64,000 nt of DNA. It comes from Sitta carolinensis (taxonomy: Eukaryota > Chordata > Aves > Passeriformes > Sittidae). The notes under the pieces were generated by a model. That model did no database searches. It was not told the DNA's origin and saw nothing but the letters and a program-made list of their open reading frames with translations. The position numbers were made by a program, and so were the translations under genes. Position 1 is the stretch's first letter. Each line of letters starts with the position of its first letter. This document shows, in pieces, positions 12,466-25,404 of the stretch. The stretch lies in NCBI GenBank assembly GCA_032173965.1, contig CM063295.1:868001-932000 (forward strand), written 5' to 3'.

Positions 12466-14232
12466 CTTTTAAATTCCTTCAGGGATAGTGACTCGACAAA
12501 AAAAACCCCAAACCTTTAAAAATTAGTGAAACCATAAATAGTGCTTTAGTTATAATATTGTGCTGACTGTGTAATTGGATAGAAATCAAATGGTTGGATA
12601 GTGGATGCATGGATGAATCAGACAGTATTTTTTGTATTTAAGCAAGTTTGGGCATAAACATTTAAACATAACCACATGTTTCTGTGACCATTCCTGGCTC
12701 ACTTTTGGGGTCCTTAGGAAATTCAGTATTTTTGCCAACATCCTTTCAACTATTTTCAGTCTTAACTACCTGGTACTGTCTCAGATTTAAATGGTGTTTG
12801 TTGTGTTGTGCTGTTCTGGAGTCTTCTTGAGGGTGACAGAGCTCTCGGCAGAGATCCTGCTGTCCTTGTAACAGCAAACTCACCAGATTTAATGGAGTTG
12901 TTTGACTGAACAAAGCATTAGTGATTTGAATCCTGTGTGATTCCATCTCCCTTCCTCCCACAGTGGGAGCACCATGGTCTCCATTCACAGGGAGGAGTTC
13001 AGGATCTTGCTTATAATGCAAACAACATTATTTGGGAGTTGGGCTTTTGATTAGATTTTTGGGGGGTTGGGTTTTTTAAGAGCTAATTGCAGTAAAGTAG
13101 TTTATTTCTATGTATTATGTGCATTTCTTTTCTGTGAGCCCTAAAACCAGTGTGCCTGGTGCATGAGTCACTCAGCTCCACTGGTGCCTTGCCCAGCTCC
13201 CCAGGCAGCACTGGGAGTACCCACAGCTCCTTCTCCAAGGGCAGAGCAAGTCAACAAAGCTGCTGGGAATCTCTTCTCCCAGTCTGCAGTTTTTCCTGCC
13301 TCTGGATTGTAGCTGGTTCTCAGTATTGTGTGTGCTGAGTGCCTGCTGGGGCCTGAGCTGGGTGCTGAGGAGCAGCAGAAGGTGAGAAGGGCTGTACGAG
13401 CTCAGCCCTAACGCTGGGAAGGAATGTGGCTGTGGGTGATGTAATGGTCCTTTTCCATCTGCTCCCATCCATCTTTGAATCCACAGCTAAGCATCCTTCT
13501 TGTGAACACATGAATCCCTTATTTCAAGCCCCATCCCTGGTTTGGAAGTTCCTCTGGAATGCTGTGGCTGGTGCTGGTGTTCTCCCCATGCCGATGGCCC
13601 AGAGGGGCTCCCCACACAGTGTAAAGCCATGGGCCCAAAATAGCTCAGAGATGTCGCCCAGCAACTTGTCACTGTTGCCAAAGTCTTTGTTGGAGTGGAT
13701 CAAGGTGACACTTGGCTGCTATTTTCAGCCCCACACTTCCTGATGGCTGTTGGTGCTTTCTTCCCCCGCTTTGATTATTTATTTATTTCCCTTTTGCTGA
13801 ATCATAGACCTGGAAAATACTTCTTAGGTCACTGAGGATCCAAGAATGTGCCTCCTAATTTATTTTGCTGCCTGTTTTCCAGCTTTACTTGGCATGAGGC
13901 AGCTTAAAATGGACTATAAGATGCCACCTGTGCTTCTTTAATAACGCTTTTCTGCTGCGTGAGTTTCTTCCCTGCTCTTTATCTTAAAATTAGTGGAGCT
14001 GCTCAAAGCTTAACACTGGCTTTGCCAGGGTTTTTTCCACAGTCAGCTGTGGTTGTTGGTGACGTGTTCACCAGCTCTCACTTCCCTGCATCTCTTCATT
14101 GCAGTCAAAGTTTATTTATGGTGGGAGACAGTTGTGCAATAAATTGTTACTCAGTATTTCCTACCCCTGTCTTAATCTATCATGTGGCTCTTGCATGAAC
14201 TCTACCAGATTTTCATCATGAAAAGGGGATCA

Positions 14233-14401
14233 GGCACTGGCACAGGCTTCCAGGGCAGTGGCAGAGTCACCATCCCCAGAGGGATTTAGAAAATGTGTGA
14301 ATGTGGCACCTGGGGACATGGTTTAGTGGTGACCACGGTGGTGCTGGGTTAGTGGTTGGAACTGATGATCGTCCAGCCTTAACTATTCCTTGATTCTATA
14401 T
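14233..14401 (+). mobile_element. CR1 LINE 3' fragment
   Basis: Sense-strand CR1 3' end: 'GGCACTGGCACAGGCTTCCA', 'CACCATCCCCAGAGGGATTT', 'GGGGACATGGTTTAGTGGTG' and a degraded 'CCTTGATTCTATAT' tail. Confidence 0.82.
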
Positions 14402-17400
14402 TAGTCAAATAAAGGCAGAATTATTAATTTCCTCACAGAGCCAAAGGAAAAAACCCTTGTGATTTCTAAGTTATTACAAACTGGTGGGGTTTGTTGTTTC
14501 TTCCAGTTCCTCTGTGTGATAAGTCAATGCCTGTGATCTGCTGGCATTTAATTTTTAACCTCTTTGAATGAGGGTCACTCATTGAGAGCACAGTTGTCTG
14601 TGTGAGAAGGCTTCAGGGCTGCCAGTTGCTGGATTTCTACAACCTAGACCCCAATTTTGAGCTGTGTCCCAAAAATGAGCGGTGAGGTTGGGCACAAGTG
14701 AGTATTACTTCTTTGACTCATGCAGGGACATATGTGAATTGTGTAACAGAGATTATCTTTGTGCACAGGTGTTCCTGCCAGATATATAGTTTTCTCTTCA
14801 TGCTTCCAGCCCCATTACCTTCTAGTTCTGGAGAAAATAAGGCATAATTCCTTCATATACTAAATTCCCCTTTGCAGTGGTTTAGCTCCAGGAGGGAGTG
14901 TGTTCACCCTGAGCACAGCAGGACCTGGAGCTGTTAAGCCAAATGGCTCGAGGGTGTCTCTGCATTCTGGCCCTGCCTTCTTTGCTGTAGCACTCCCACA
15001 TGTCAGCTTTGAGAAGATGGTGTCATTGTCTCTGGTCACTCACATAATCATGGACCATGGGACTCCTTCCTCTTGCCACAGTGCTGGGCAGTGCTAGAGA
15101 ACGTGGGTCTGCTCCTGCACCTTGCTTCTTCTGGGATTCCCTGGTGATGCTCAGCATCATGTTTGATTCTGGGCTTCCTTACTTCAAAATTGGAGAAATT
15201 AATCTGTTTTAGAGGGATCCTGGCTTCCTTATCCTTTCTTTCCTCCTCATTCCCTTCTAGGAGTCCAGGTTTCTTGCTCAACCAACACCATTCTATCACC
15301 CACCCAAGCCATTCACCTTCTCTGCTCTTTCCTGTTCCTCTTCAACAGGAATTTCCCAGGTTTTTCTTTCCTTCCTGCAGTTCTTTGCCAGATTTTGGAG
15401 CCTCTTCCCCAGCCAAGGGCACCAAGCCAAGGGCTCTGGGCAGGGTTCTGACAGCAGGGAGAGCTCCTGTGCCCTATCCATCACCCCAAGGGTCTCTGGG
15501 AGTGACTGTGTGGAGGGAGTGTCATCCCTTTCTGCTCCTGCAAAGTGACTCATCCAGTCCCAGCTGCACTTTCATCTCCTGTGGGAAGAGGGAGGAGGAT
15601 TCACAAGTCTCTATTTCTGCTGTGAAAATTACACCCTTAAGCTGGTTACAGAAGGAGTGTGGAGGGAAGGAGTGTAGCAGCCAGGCAGAGGAACCTATCA
15701 GTCCCACCAAGAGTGGAAGATGTGGTGCCCAAAATTATGGACTCACACCATGCAGCCCATTGCACATTTGTGAGTTTACAGAAAACAACCATGAAATCAG
15801 AAAAAGTTGCCTGAATTTGGCCTTTGAATGAAGTAGGGAAAATTCATCCAGCTGCCTTCCACATAGGAGTGTGAGAAATTTCCTGGTGGTGACCCTGTTC
15901 CAGCCTGAGCCTTGTGCAAGGTTCTCCTGGTCCTGCTTTTTTCTTTCCAACCAGGAGCAAAGCCAGCGTGGCTCTGTGGTGCCCTGGGCTCTCTGCAGAT
16001 AATTTCTTTTAAAGCATCTGTGGAATTGTAGAGGTCCTTGGTTGGACATTGCTGCCTCTGCTGCTTTGGAAACCCTCTGGTGAGCTGTGTCTCGATGGAA
16101 GTAGGGAGCAGTTTGATACAGACTCATTTTCTGCAGATGGGTGTGCACCTGTGCTTTACTCCTGTGTAACTTCGAGCACTGGCAGGTGTGAGGGTTGGTC
16201 CCAGGAGACACAGGGCTGCTACAGCAGGATCATATCGGTGTTGCTGAGTCAAATACTCAAAGTCCTCACATCAGAACTGAGACATGAAAATGGGTGTTTT
16301 TCTAACCAGCTGGGATTTGGGTTCCTCACCTACTGCTTTTTCAAGGCCAGCCACTGCTCTTCAGCACCACTTAAAAACAGGTACAGCTGCCAATGCACAA
16401 ATGCTGCTGGGATTTGATGGAAGCCAGGAGTCCTTTTCAACTCTCTGGGTGGAGGCTGGAGGTGTGGGGATGCTGCAGAGGGGTACAACTAGCACTGGGG
16501 GCTGGAGCTGTGTTTAGGTGTGGCACCACATCACCAGTTTCCTGAGAAGTTTGGGACGTGGCCCATTGCCAGGCTCATTCTTGGAGTATTTTCTTCCAGA
16601 CTCCCCTGTCAGTAGCAGATGAATTATTTTAGCTGATATTTCCTTCAAGTGTTCAGCTCAGAGTAAATTTAAGCCTGAACATTTTCAAGTTTGACAAAGC
16701 TTCACAAAGCTGAAACCGGAGCTTGAGCTGGGTGGTATCAGCCTTCTGCCCTCACTCAAAGGGCATTGACTCATGGAGTTCTGCTGCTCTTCTTCACCTC
16801 TAATGAGCAATCAGGAGAGTAAATAACAAAACTCGGTCTGCAGAGCACCGTGTGCTGCATGTCTGCCTTAGCTGGAGTTATTTTCCCACTGCTATCTTTG
16901 TGCAGAGCCAGAGCCCCTGTGCCCAGGTCCCTGGTGTCTGCAGCTGCCTGCCTCTGGCCATACCATGGGAACTTTGGGAAATCAGCTGATACTTCTCTAA
17001 CTCCCACTTTTGTTATTTCTGAACGTTATTTAAGAAAATGGAAGCAAGAAGAAATGCTAGGAGTCTTGTGGACCCTCTGTCTTGGTGCTCACACGTTGCA
17101 CACAGCTTTCCAGACCAAACCTGAAGAGGGAAAAAGTCTGATCCAAACCAGCTTTATTCTTTCCCAGAGTGGCACGACTTTCCTGGGGATGTTGTAGGGA
17201 AAAGCAGTGCCCACAAAAAAAAGGGAGGATAATACATCTGTGCAGACTAATGCTAGAACCTCTCCTCTCCTGAGTCAGTCCCATCCACTCCTCTGATTCT
17301 CCATCTCAGCTTCCACAGAGCCTCCCTCTCACTGCCCAGCTCTGCTTCCGCAATGTGGATTTTCTTCCTTGTTTTTGGCTTCCTCTCAGTTGATGCAGAA

Positions 17401-17879
17401 ACACAGCTGGGCCCCATTGGCTCGGGGGAAGATCTGACCTGGGAAAGGCTCCAGGTCTTCAGGTTTGCTGCAATAGCTCATTACTTTCCTCTCTCCTTCA
17501 GAAAACAAATTAAAAAATAAAACAGTGCAGGAGAAGCCAGAGGAGATTGGAACTGTTTGTGCCCTCTCCAGTCTCAGTGCCTCTTTGATCCACTCATGGT
17601 AAAGGTGGCATGGAAAGCTTTTGCCCTCAAAAATAAGTCTCTGCTGATGTTCAGAGCTGAGCAGGAGGATTTTGTACTTAACCTTCTCCAGGCTGTTTGT
17701 GTCTCCCTCCTCGCTGCCCAGGAGCCCTGCGTGGCATCACTGGGCTCTGCCACATGCTGCACACGTGTGGTTGTGTGCTAGAGCAGTGCAGAGCCAACAT
17801 CACCTACATGTGCTCAACATTGCTGTTTGAAAATGGTTAATCTTGGTAGTCAGGATGTGGGCACTGCAGGGAAAGGAAG

Positions 17880-20500
17880 CAGTGCCTGGGGGCTCTGGTG
17901 GGTATGGTGCCGGTTCCCGAAGCCCAGCCCTCCTTCCCGGGGGAGTTTCCTGTGGCTCTGCTGATCCCCTCCTGTTCGGGGCTGCCTTTCAGCATCCTGG
18001 CCCTCTGGATCTTATCCTTCTGCTACCCTGCCTGCTCAGCAATCATCTCAAATCCCAAATCCTCCCGCAACTCAGCTCCAGCCCCTTTCCTTCCAGGTCC
18101 CGTGACTGGTGACTCTTGTTCCTCCCAGTGTCATCCACAGCACCACCAGTCCATGGGTTCCCAGTGAGGCCGCCCCAAGCCCTGTGCCAGGGGACAAAGC
18201 TGGCACCGGGAGAAAAAGCAGCTTGGAAGGAGGTGATGGTGTTGGCATTGCCCACGGAGGGGGCTAAGCGGCTCGGGGGAGTGGGTGGAAGTCCCGCTGC
18301 CCTTTCCCTTGGGATCTCCCTGCCCGTGGGCTGCAGCAGCGTGGCCCTGGGGGCGCCGGGCAGTCGGGACAGCGTCCCTGCCCCAACGCTGCCTGGCCAG
18401 GGTCCGGGCTGGCGAAAATAGATACAAGCTGGAAAAACACACTCCAAGAGCGATCCCAGCTGGGCTGCAGGCAGCTGCCTGCCCACGGCCCGAAACAGTT
18501 AACAGGCGGCGAGGCAGAGCCGGTCCTCCCACCGTCATGAGATCACCGCTGCCAGCGCCAATCCTCGCTCCAATCCTCCTCCAGCCCTCGCTCGCTCTGG
18601 CAGCAAAGGAGCCGGGAGCCAAAGCTGCGAGTGAGAGCAGCGGCAGACCCGATCCCGGCCCGTCTGCGCCTCGAGCCGCCGGACAAAGTGACCATGTAGG
18701 ATCCGGAATCTTCCCTCCATCACCGGCACAGCGACTCTCGTCCATCCAAGAGGCTCCTTGTGCTGCTCCTTCCTGGGTTTTCTCGCCAGCATGATGGGCT
18801 GCAAGTCCAACTCACTCACTTGCCTGCAGGGAGGAAAACCAGGGCTGCCGCTGGCCACAGCCACCGATTCCACGGCTACACTAAACAAACTGGCCCTGGC
18901 CACGGGAGGGACCGAGAAATCCTGGTACCGCTGCATCTTCCCCTTCGGCATCGTCTCCGTAGTCATCGGCGTCGCAGCGACGTGCATCACCTTCACCATC
19001 AATGGTCCCCAAATGGACATCGCTAAGGTGGTCTCGGTGGCCACCTTGATCTTCGGGGTGGGCCTGCTGGTGGCTGCCTATGTGTGCTGGCGCGCCAAGC
19101 GGGAGCGGCAGCGCAAGCGGCAGCGCCAGGAGCCCGTCGCCCTGGAGCAGGGAGCCCTATGACCCGGGCTGGGGACGCAGGCTCAGCTCCACCCGGAGCC
19201 CCCTGCTCGCACACCTCTCTCCGCGAGCAGAGGGGTGACAGCGCCGGCTTTGTCGCATCCGAGGAGGTCCGGACCCTGCCCGAGGTCAGCTTGCCGTCAT
19301 TCTTCACCCCGCCCGCGCCAGCGTCCCCGCTCCCGGCATGGGGTAGGGGCAGTCCAGCCACGCGAGAGGCCCCCTGCCTGGGACCAGCATGGAAAGAGCC
19401 CGGAGAGTGGCCAAGGAGGCCGGAGAGTGGCCAAGGAGCAAGTCACCAGACAGGGACCCGCTGCCTGTCCCTGCAGTGCACCGCCGGGGAGCCGCAGCGA
19501 GCCCAGGGCGCTGCTCTGTGCCGGGGAAGCCGAGGGTGCCCGGCAAGCCCTGCTGGGTGTTGGAAGAGTCCAGCGACCCTTCTGTCCTCTTGCGGTTTTT
19601 CCCTGTGGCGAGCAGCCATGTGGCGCAGGACAGAAGGAGTTTCGGAGGAATTTGTCTGGGTGCGGGGAGCAGCCGGAGAGCTGCGTGGCAGGATGGGTGT
19701 GGGGGTGCGGGACGCAGCGAACAGCGATGCGTGAGCGGGGCCGGCCTGGCAGGGAGCCCCCGGGGACAGCGACGGCGACAAGGGCAGGTCGGGAGCTGAG
19801 CCTGCCGGGGCAGCGGGTCTTGGTAGCGGCAGGGGGCAAACGGGGAATGGAGGGGCTCAGACTCGAGCGGGCGGCGGCTCTTAGGGGTTTGCTGTTCGTG
19901 GAGGAGGAACTCGGGCTCCTTCCGTGCCCTTGCGGGTGACCCAGCCCGGCGGCGGCGCGGGGTCCGTGTGCCTGGGATGCCCAGGGGTGGGGTGCTCGTG
20001 CTGTGAGCTCGGAGCAGCATCCCCCGGCTGTGGGAGTCTGACAGCAGCGCTGCTGTGGAGAAGGAATTGGAAGTTCATCCAAAAGGAGCAAGTACACTTT
20101 TACCAACTTTTTTTTTTTTTTTTTTAATTATTATTTTAAAAAAGAAGTCCATGCTCCTATTCTTTGAATTTAACTTTGAATTCATTAGTCTAAAAATAAG
20201 TATGAGACCTGGGCAGGGGGATTCCTGTCTGGGATGTGCGGAGACTGCGGCAGAGCCGGGCTGCTGCCCTGCCCCGGCTGGCCCCGTACACAGAGATGCC
20301 TCCCAGAGCCACCCCCCGCGCTTCTGCCCCGCGGCCGTGCCAAGAGCTACCGAGAGCAGCCACGCTCCGTCCACGGCAGCTGCAGCCCTGCCAGGCACAG
20401 CCCAGCCCCTGAATGGAGCCAAGAGCCACGAGCGGGGTACGCCGGAGCAAAGCTGGGGACCCGGGGCACTCCCGAGGGTGCAGCGCCACACGCACCCCTC
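17880..20500. promoter_or_regulatory. CpG island of the TMEM100-like gene
   Basis: A CpG- and GC-rich domain in otherwise ordinary-composition DNA, densest at about 18280-19980. It covers the presumed promoter and 5' UTR, the whole coding exon (18791-19162) and the proximal 3' UTR. No TATA box stands out. A T-rich tract at 20108-20125 interrupts its distal part. The transcription start cannot be placed by eye. Confidence 0.7.
18791..19162 (+). CDS. TMEM100-like two-pass membrane protein
   Basis: Single-exon coding region of 123 residues. The core LATGGTEKSWYRCIFPFG aligns with the ATGGTE-S-YRCI-PF core of TMEM100, and the spacing of both membrane segments and the basic tail also match. Segments: Ser/Thr-rich N-terminus 1-35; family motif 37-52; hydrophobic segment about 48-70; short loop with NGPQMD; second segment about 77-100; then RAKRERQRKRQRQ, a strongly basic cytosolic tail, ending at TGA. 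I start at the tandem ATGs (18791/18794): the second has A at -3 and G at +4, and 'TTTTCTCGCCAG' just upstream looks like a splice acceptor, so a non-coding 5' exon is likely. An in-frame upstream ATG at 18758 would add 11 residues and is less likely. In mammals TMEM100 is a BMP9/ALK1-responsive vascular gene and a modulator of TRPA1-TRPV1. This sequence is too diverged to be called TMEM100 itself, so I treat it as a paralogue of unknown function. Confidence 0.87.
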   Translation: MMGCKSNSLTCLQGGKPGLPLATATDSTATLNKLALATGGTEKSWYRCIFPFGIVSVVIGVAATCITFTINGPQMDIAKVVSVATLIFGVGLLVAAYVCWRAKRERQRKRQRQEPVALEQGAL

Positions 20501-23500
20501 CCTGCCCGCAGCTCTCATCCCGACCGTCTTGTCTTCATAATTATATCGTGTTCCACAGCCCGGGAGCTGCTGCTTATCACAGCATGCGTGGACTGAGCCA
20601 CCATTCTCAGCATAGTGAGATACTGGGGTACCAGGGCTCAGAGACAGTCCTACAAATCCAGGTTCAAATACCCACAGAGTTTGGCAAGCTTGGAGACACT
20701 TAAAGCCTCAGATCTGACCAAAGTTTTACTTTTTTTTTGGGACAGTGTCACAGAGCCCACTCTGTGGTAGGTGATGAGTTTAGGAGACATTGAGCCCAGA
20801 GTGTTCTTTGTTTTGAAGCCTGGTCATTGTTTTGAGGTGTTAAATAGTTTCTGGTTTCAGCCTCTCAGGGTCAGCAAACCAGGGGTTTCCAGCCACAGGG
20901 GCTCAGTGGTGGGTGTGTGCTGTGAGGGATGCTCAGTGATAAGTTCATGTATTGAGCGTTTGAGGTGCCAGCTCGATTTTATTACTATTATCTTTTATTT
21001 CATTCTCCTTGCTGTAATACTTTGGCAAACACATTTGTGGCTTCCTGCAAACCCCTCTGCTCTCACCTTGCCCAGCACCACCACCAGGACCAGGAGCGCT
21101 GCTCCTAATCCTGCCCAAGCTGATCTCACTTTTTAAGTGCTCAGCCCTTCTTCCCCCCCATTCCAAAGCAAACCTGTCCAAACAGGATGATGGGATGGTT
21201 GTCCAGCTGCATCCGAGGAAAATCTTGGAGCCAGCCCAAAATGTCCGGTGTCAGGCCCTGTTACATCTTGCCCTTCTTTGATCTTGAAATCCAGTTCTCC
21301 AGAGCCAAATCACCTCTCTCCTGCTCCCAATGAGCTCCCTCAAGGTGGCTCTCAGCAGGACCTGGAGAAGTGAAGCCCATCCCAGAGACACCCTGGATGA
21401 GCTGGAATGCCAGTCCTGCACAGGCCAACATTTTGTTTAGTTTCTTTTAAAAGCTTTAAGGGATTTGAGTTCTGCCATAGGAGGCATAGCCACAGCCACC
21501 CTCCTGCTGCCTCTGAGGGTTTATTTACACGGAGGTGCTCTGGCAGTTCCCCTGCAGGACTGCACCGGTTGAGAGCAAGTCCTGGGGAAATTCAGCCCCT
21601 TAAACAAGACAGCAGGGGTTGTGGCTTCAAGAAGAGAAGGTTGGGAAAGTTACAACCAGGTCAGCAAAGAACTTGGAAGGAAGAAGATGAAAGGAGCCAC
21701 GTGGTCAGTCTGCACTCATAGAGCACCTGGGGATTCTGGGAATCCAGAATTTGCCACAAGCTGGGACCACCCCATGTTGCTCTTCGTTGGGCAGTGCAGG
21801 AATGTAGCCAGTAGCTGTGTTTGCTGGCAAACACTGCCACCATCGCACCCTCCTCCTCCCCAACTGCCTCCACCAGGGGCATCGTAGATCATTGCAGATG
21901 TGAGGGAGCTGCCTGGCCACAGCTGTTCCCTTCCTTGTGAAAGTGGAGGGGCTCCAGAGGACATCCCACCCTGGCACCCCACTGCAGCATCCCATCTGCA
22001 ACATCCCACCTGGGCATCCCACCCAGCCTGCACACTGGCACTGCTGGGTTCCAGCAGTCACCCTCTGCTCCAGGTGCCTGCATTGTGGCAGAGCCAAAGG
22101 CCAGCAGTCACGCCTCCACACTGTTCTGGGGGAAAGTGGCTCGCTTGGATGCCCCTGAGTGTTGTCCAAACCCAGCAGCTGAGGTGTTGGCACAGGAGCT
22201 GTTGGTGCACAGACAGATCCATCTGCCTTTGGGAGCAGGGAAGTCCCCTGGGTAGGCAGTGCTGTGGCTGCCTTAACAAAGTCTGGGGCTGAGGGACACT
22301 CTTCACCCTTTCCAGGGGAACCAAAGCAAAAATTAATAAACCTGCCAAGCTCACTTAAACATTACTTTTCCTCTGATTTGCCTGGAGCTGCAGCCAGACC
22401 CAGCTGTGCTGCCTCACTGCCCGGAGACCTGCACCCTTCAGAGGCCTCCATGCCCCTGGCAGGAGCCCTTGAGGGAGGAAGATGGCTCAAAGTCTGTGCA
22501 AGGCACCTGCTTCCCAAAGTCGTGCCTTGATATAACCTGTCCCCTGCATTGTACCAACAGCCCCCATCGGGGGCTGCTCTTCCAGTGCAGGGAGAACATT
22601 CCCTAGCCTAGGGACATTCACCTCCAGTGACAGCCTCCCCAAGGCCTTCTGCACACAAGAGCCCATCCCAGCAACGTATTCAGCTGCTGTGACAGCACTG
22701 GGCCCTGTTTCTGACAGATGTACCCCAATCCCCTTTCAACTCTAAACAGGATTCAAGTGAAAAATGCAAGTTTTGTGGCACCAAAGGGAAGGGTTAATTG
22801 TTGCTGCCAGATTGGGAACAGTTACAAAAGGGAAACATAAAAATAAAAATATGCATCCCTAAAATAAACCTGACATTCATTTGTTATCTTGGCTGATACG
22901 TGGGGCTGGTCCCACTGCCTGGGTTTAGCTGCAGAGGGTGGAGCTCCTGCCAGAGCCCAGGTCTCCTCAGGATCTCTTCAGTTCTCACCAGGATCCTGGG
23001 CACCCCTATTCCCACTCCTTTTGTGGAGGAGCCCTGAGCCCTTCAGAGGAGCAATGACAGAGGGACAACTGGAGAGGGACTGTTTTTCCTGGCAGCTTCA
23101 GGATGCCAGCAGGACTGATGGAGGAATGGAGCCACCACGTCAGGTGGCTGGTGGCAGAGCAGGTGCCTGTAGGTCTCCCTGGGAAAGGGGACATTCCCTG
23201 CTCTGCTAACTCTGCCCTCCCACTGCCATGGCTCATGTGGCAGGGAGGGACCTCTCCCAGGGGACAGGGCACGCATCTGAGGTCACACACCTTCCACCAG
23301 CTGTGGCCAGTGGAAGAAGGGACCCAAACCCCGCACAACTTTGTGTCTGTGCTGCACCTGGGACCCCTAAAAATGCACAAGTTTCACCTTCCTACACAAG
23401 CCCAAGCAGGCTTAAAAACACATTTAGTTTTGCTGCTTTTCCAGATGTCAGCTGGGTCTGGAAATTCTCAGGAGAGAGGAGCAAAGCTTTCCCAGCCACA

Positions 23501-24228
23501 AGCAGCATCCAGGTCCAGGACAGCTCACAGCACTACTGCAGGCCTCCTTATCCAGGCAGGAGCAGGGAAGCTGGCACAGCCTGGGACATCCATCCCCACC
23601 AAAAAATCACCATTCCCTGCACTTCAAAAACACGTTCATGTGCCCAGGGAGGTGTGGGAACAGCCAAGCCCAGCTACTTGGCTCCACTCCAAAGCCGCCA
23701 GCAAAATAATGAGTAACTCTAAGAGAGCTGGGCTGAATTGCTGGCTAATCAACTAATTCATTTACTCCTCTGATAGTTATTTGTTGTGCAGGGACACAAA
23801 TGGAAATTTTAGCAGCTTTTTTCCCAATCTGTGCATGGAAAATCCTGTCTCCCCAGGGCAGGGACAAGGGACAGGATGCCAGCTACAGGGGTGGGCATCG
23901 GGAGCAGACCTTTGGGAATATGGAAATGACCAACAGGCTGTCTTACCCAGCACTGCCTCCCAGGAGGTTGCTCTAATCTTGGTTTAGGAAGCTCCAAATG
24001 GACAATTACAGAATATTTTTCCAAATAAATAGTTTCTGATGGTCTGTGTGCATGCAGGACTTAATGTCACAGAAATGTCCTTGCATGGGGAGGAGAAATG
24101 ATGTGGGTTTACCACAAGGCTGAAATGAAACCCTTTATATATGTTTTTGCCGACTGCAAGGTTTTGAAGCAGTGTCTGGAGCCTCATCCAAGGGCAGTCA
24201 TCTTTGGTGCAAGCAGTTGCCTGGATAT
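19163..24228. other. 3' flank of the TMEM100-like gene and non-coding DNA
   Basis: The first 1.3 kb is still CpG-rich and is probably 3' UTR or island shore. Overlapping open frames on both strands here (up to 269 codons) are a by-product of high GC content, and none resembles a known protein. An AATAAA at 22335-22340 could be a distal poly(A) signal for the TMEM100-like transcript, but that would need a 3-kb 3' UTR. A degenerate CATCCCACC-type repeat lies at 21959-22030. The rest is unremarkable unique sequence. Confidence 0.4.
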
Positions 24229-24322
24229 CATGGAATCCCAGAATGGTTTGGGTTGGAAGGGACCTTAAAATTCATCTCATTCCAACCCCTGCCATGGGAC
24301 ACCTTCCACTCAAGATGCTCAT
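24229..24322 (-). mobile_element. CR1 LINE 3' fragment
   Basis: Reverse-strand tail: 'CATGGAATCCCAGAATGGTT', 'TTGGAAGGGACCTTAAAATT', 'CCAACCCCTGCCATGGGACA'. Less than 100 bp. Confidence 0.82.
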
Positions 24323-24439
24323 GCTATGAAGAAAACTGGGAAACATTTTCTTTCCCAGCCAGGCTGGAACCAAGGCACAGAAACCCTGTGATTTGGTCCC
24401 ATTTCCCACACGGAATTTTCCAAAGCTGAGGCTTGAGCT

Positions 24440-24857
24440 CAGCTCTCTGAGGGTGGAGCAGCTGGGATCTCAAAGTGGACGGGCATGTGCCTTGTCCAGG
24501 CAGGGGTGGATGTGCCGGTCTCCGGACCTGTGCTGAGCTCCCTGTGCCCGAGCCGGGGCTGGCATCAGGCGGGGAGGAGCTCGGGGGGACTTGCCGTGCT
24601 CGGCACCTGCCAGGGACACGGTGGCACTGTGCCCCAGCACAGAGCCCGCAGGGACAAACCTCTCTGTCCTTCAGCGCCGGCGCCAGGAGCAGATGGGCTG
24701 CAGTGGCCGGTGTCACACGGCCACGGCGGGGACAGGTGGCTCCTCCCGCCGGGCTGCGATCCTGCTGCCAGGGGAGGACGGCAGAGGGCTGTGAAACCCT
24801 CCTCCCTTCCTCCCGGGAAGGAGCAGTGGGATGCAGGGCCCGCAGCCGAGGCACGGG
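24440..24857. promoter_or_regulatory. Orphan GC/CpG-rich block
   Basis: About 400 bp of clearly raised GC with several CpGs (GCGCCGGCGCC-like core near 24677) in a repeat-rich, gene-poor stretch. It has open frames on both strands but no recognisable domain and no clear exon structure. It ends exactly where an LTR begins. It may be a small CpG island of an unannotated transcript or a gene remnant; I cannot tell which. Confidence 0.35.
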
Positions 24858-24862
24858 CTCCC

Positions 24863-25404
24863 TGTCCTGGGTTTGGCTGGGATAGGGTTAATTTTCTCCC
24901 CATAGCTGGTCCAGGGCTGTGTTTTGGATTCAGGATGAGAACAATGTTGATAACACACTGGTGGTTTGGTTGTTGCTGGGAAATGCTCTCCCTAAGTCAA
25001 GGACTTTTCCATTTCCCATGCTCTGCCATTGGGGAGGTGACAAGGACTGGGAGGGATCATGGCCAGGCCAGGCCAGGGATATTCCAGACCATGGAATGTC
25101 ATGCCCAGTATGGAAACTGGGAGGGTTGGCTGGGATCCAATTGCTGGGGACAGGCTGGGCATCAGCCATGGGTGGGGAGCAACAGCATCACTTGTCTGTC
25201 TTGGGCTTTATTTCTCTCTCCCTCTTTTTCATTCCATTATCCTCACTATTAATACTTCAGTTATGTTTTATTTTGTTTTAATTATTAAACTGCTCTTAAT
25301 CTAACAAGTTTATCTTTCTGGTTTTTCTCTCCCACAGGGGGAGGGGGAATTGTCTGAGGGAGAAGCTCTGTGTTGTTTCCTTGCTGGCTGGGGTTAAATC
25401 ATGA
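24863..25404 (+). mobile_element. Solo LTR of an avian endogenous retrovirus
   Basis: It starts TGTCCTGGGTTTGGCTGGGA and runs through the blocks typical of a common avian ERV LTR: 'GTTAATTTTCTCCCCATAGC', 'GATAACACACTGGTGGTTTG', 'AGTCAAGGACTTTTCCATTT', 'CCCATGCTCTGCCATTGG'. It ends near 'GCTGGCTGGGGTTAAATCATGA'. A 5-bp CTCCC lies on both sides (24858-24862 and 25405-25409), consistent with a target-site duplication. No gag, pol or env sequence is attached, so it is a recombined solo LTR. The terminal CA is not intact. Confidence 0.85.

Larger units (their letters stand above)
7869..17880. other. Non-coding interval between TEDC2 and the TMEM100-like gene
   Basis: Ten kilobases without a recognisable gene. 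It holds CR1 fragments (entered separately), a GGGAA run beside a small GC-rich patch at 8180-8310, and otherwise unique sequence of average composition. The longest open frame (15163-15831, 222 codons) is serine/proline-rich, resembles no family I know, and shows no flanking splice or promoter structure. A weak CR1-tail-like remnant may lie near 13800. Confidence 0.5.

Noticed and set aside
13795..13850. Possible CR1 tail remnant (AATCATAGACCTGGAAAATA)
   Set aside because: Too short and too diverged to call.
15163..15831. 222-codon forward open frame
   Set aside because: Ser/Pro/Phe-rich, no domain, no splice or promoter context, and AT/GC composition equal to its surroundings.
19084..20540. 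Cluster of 110-270-codon frames on both strands downstream of the TMEM100-like gene
   Set aside because: High GC removes stop codons from all frames. Compositions are typical of chance frames, and none has family similarity.
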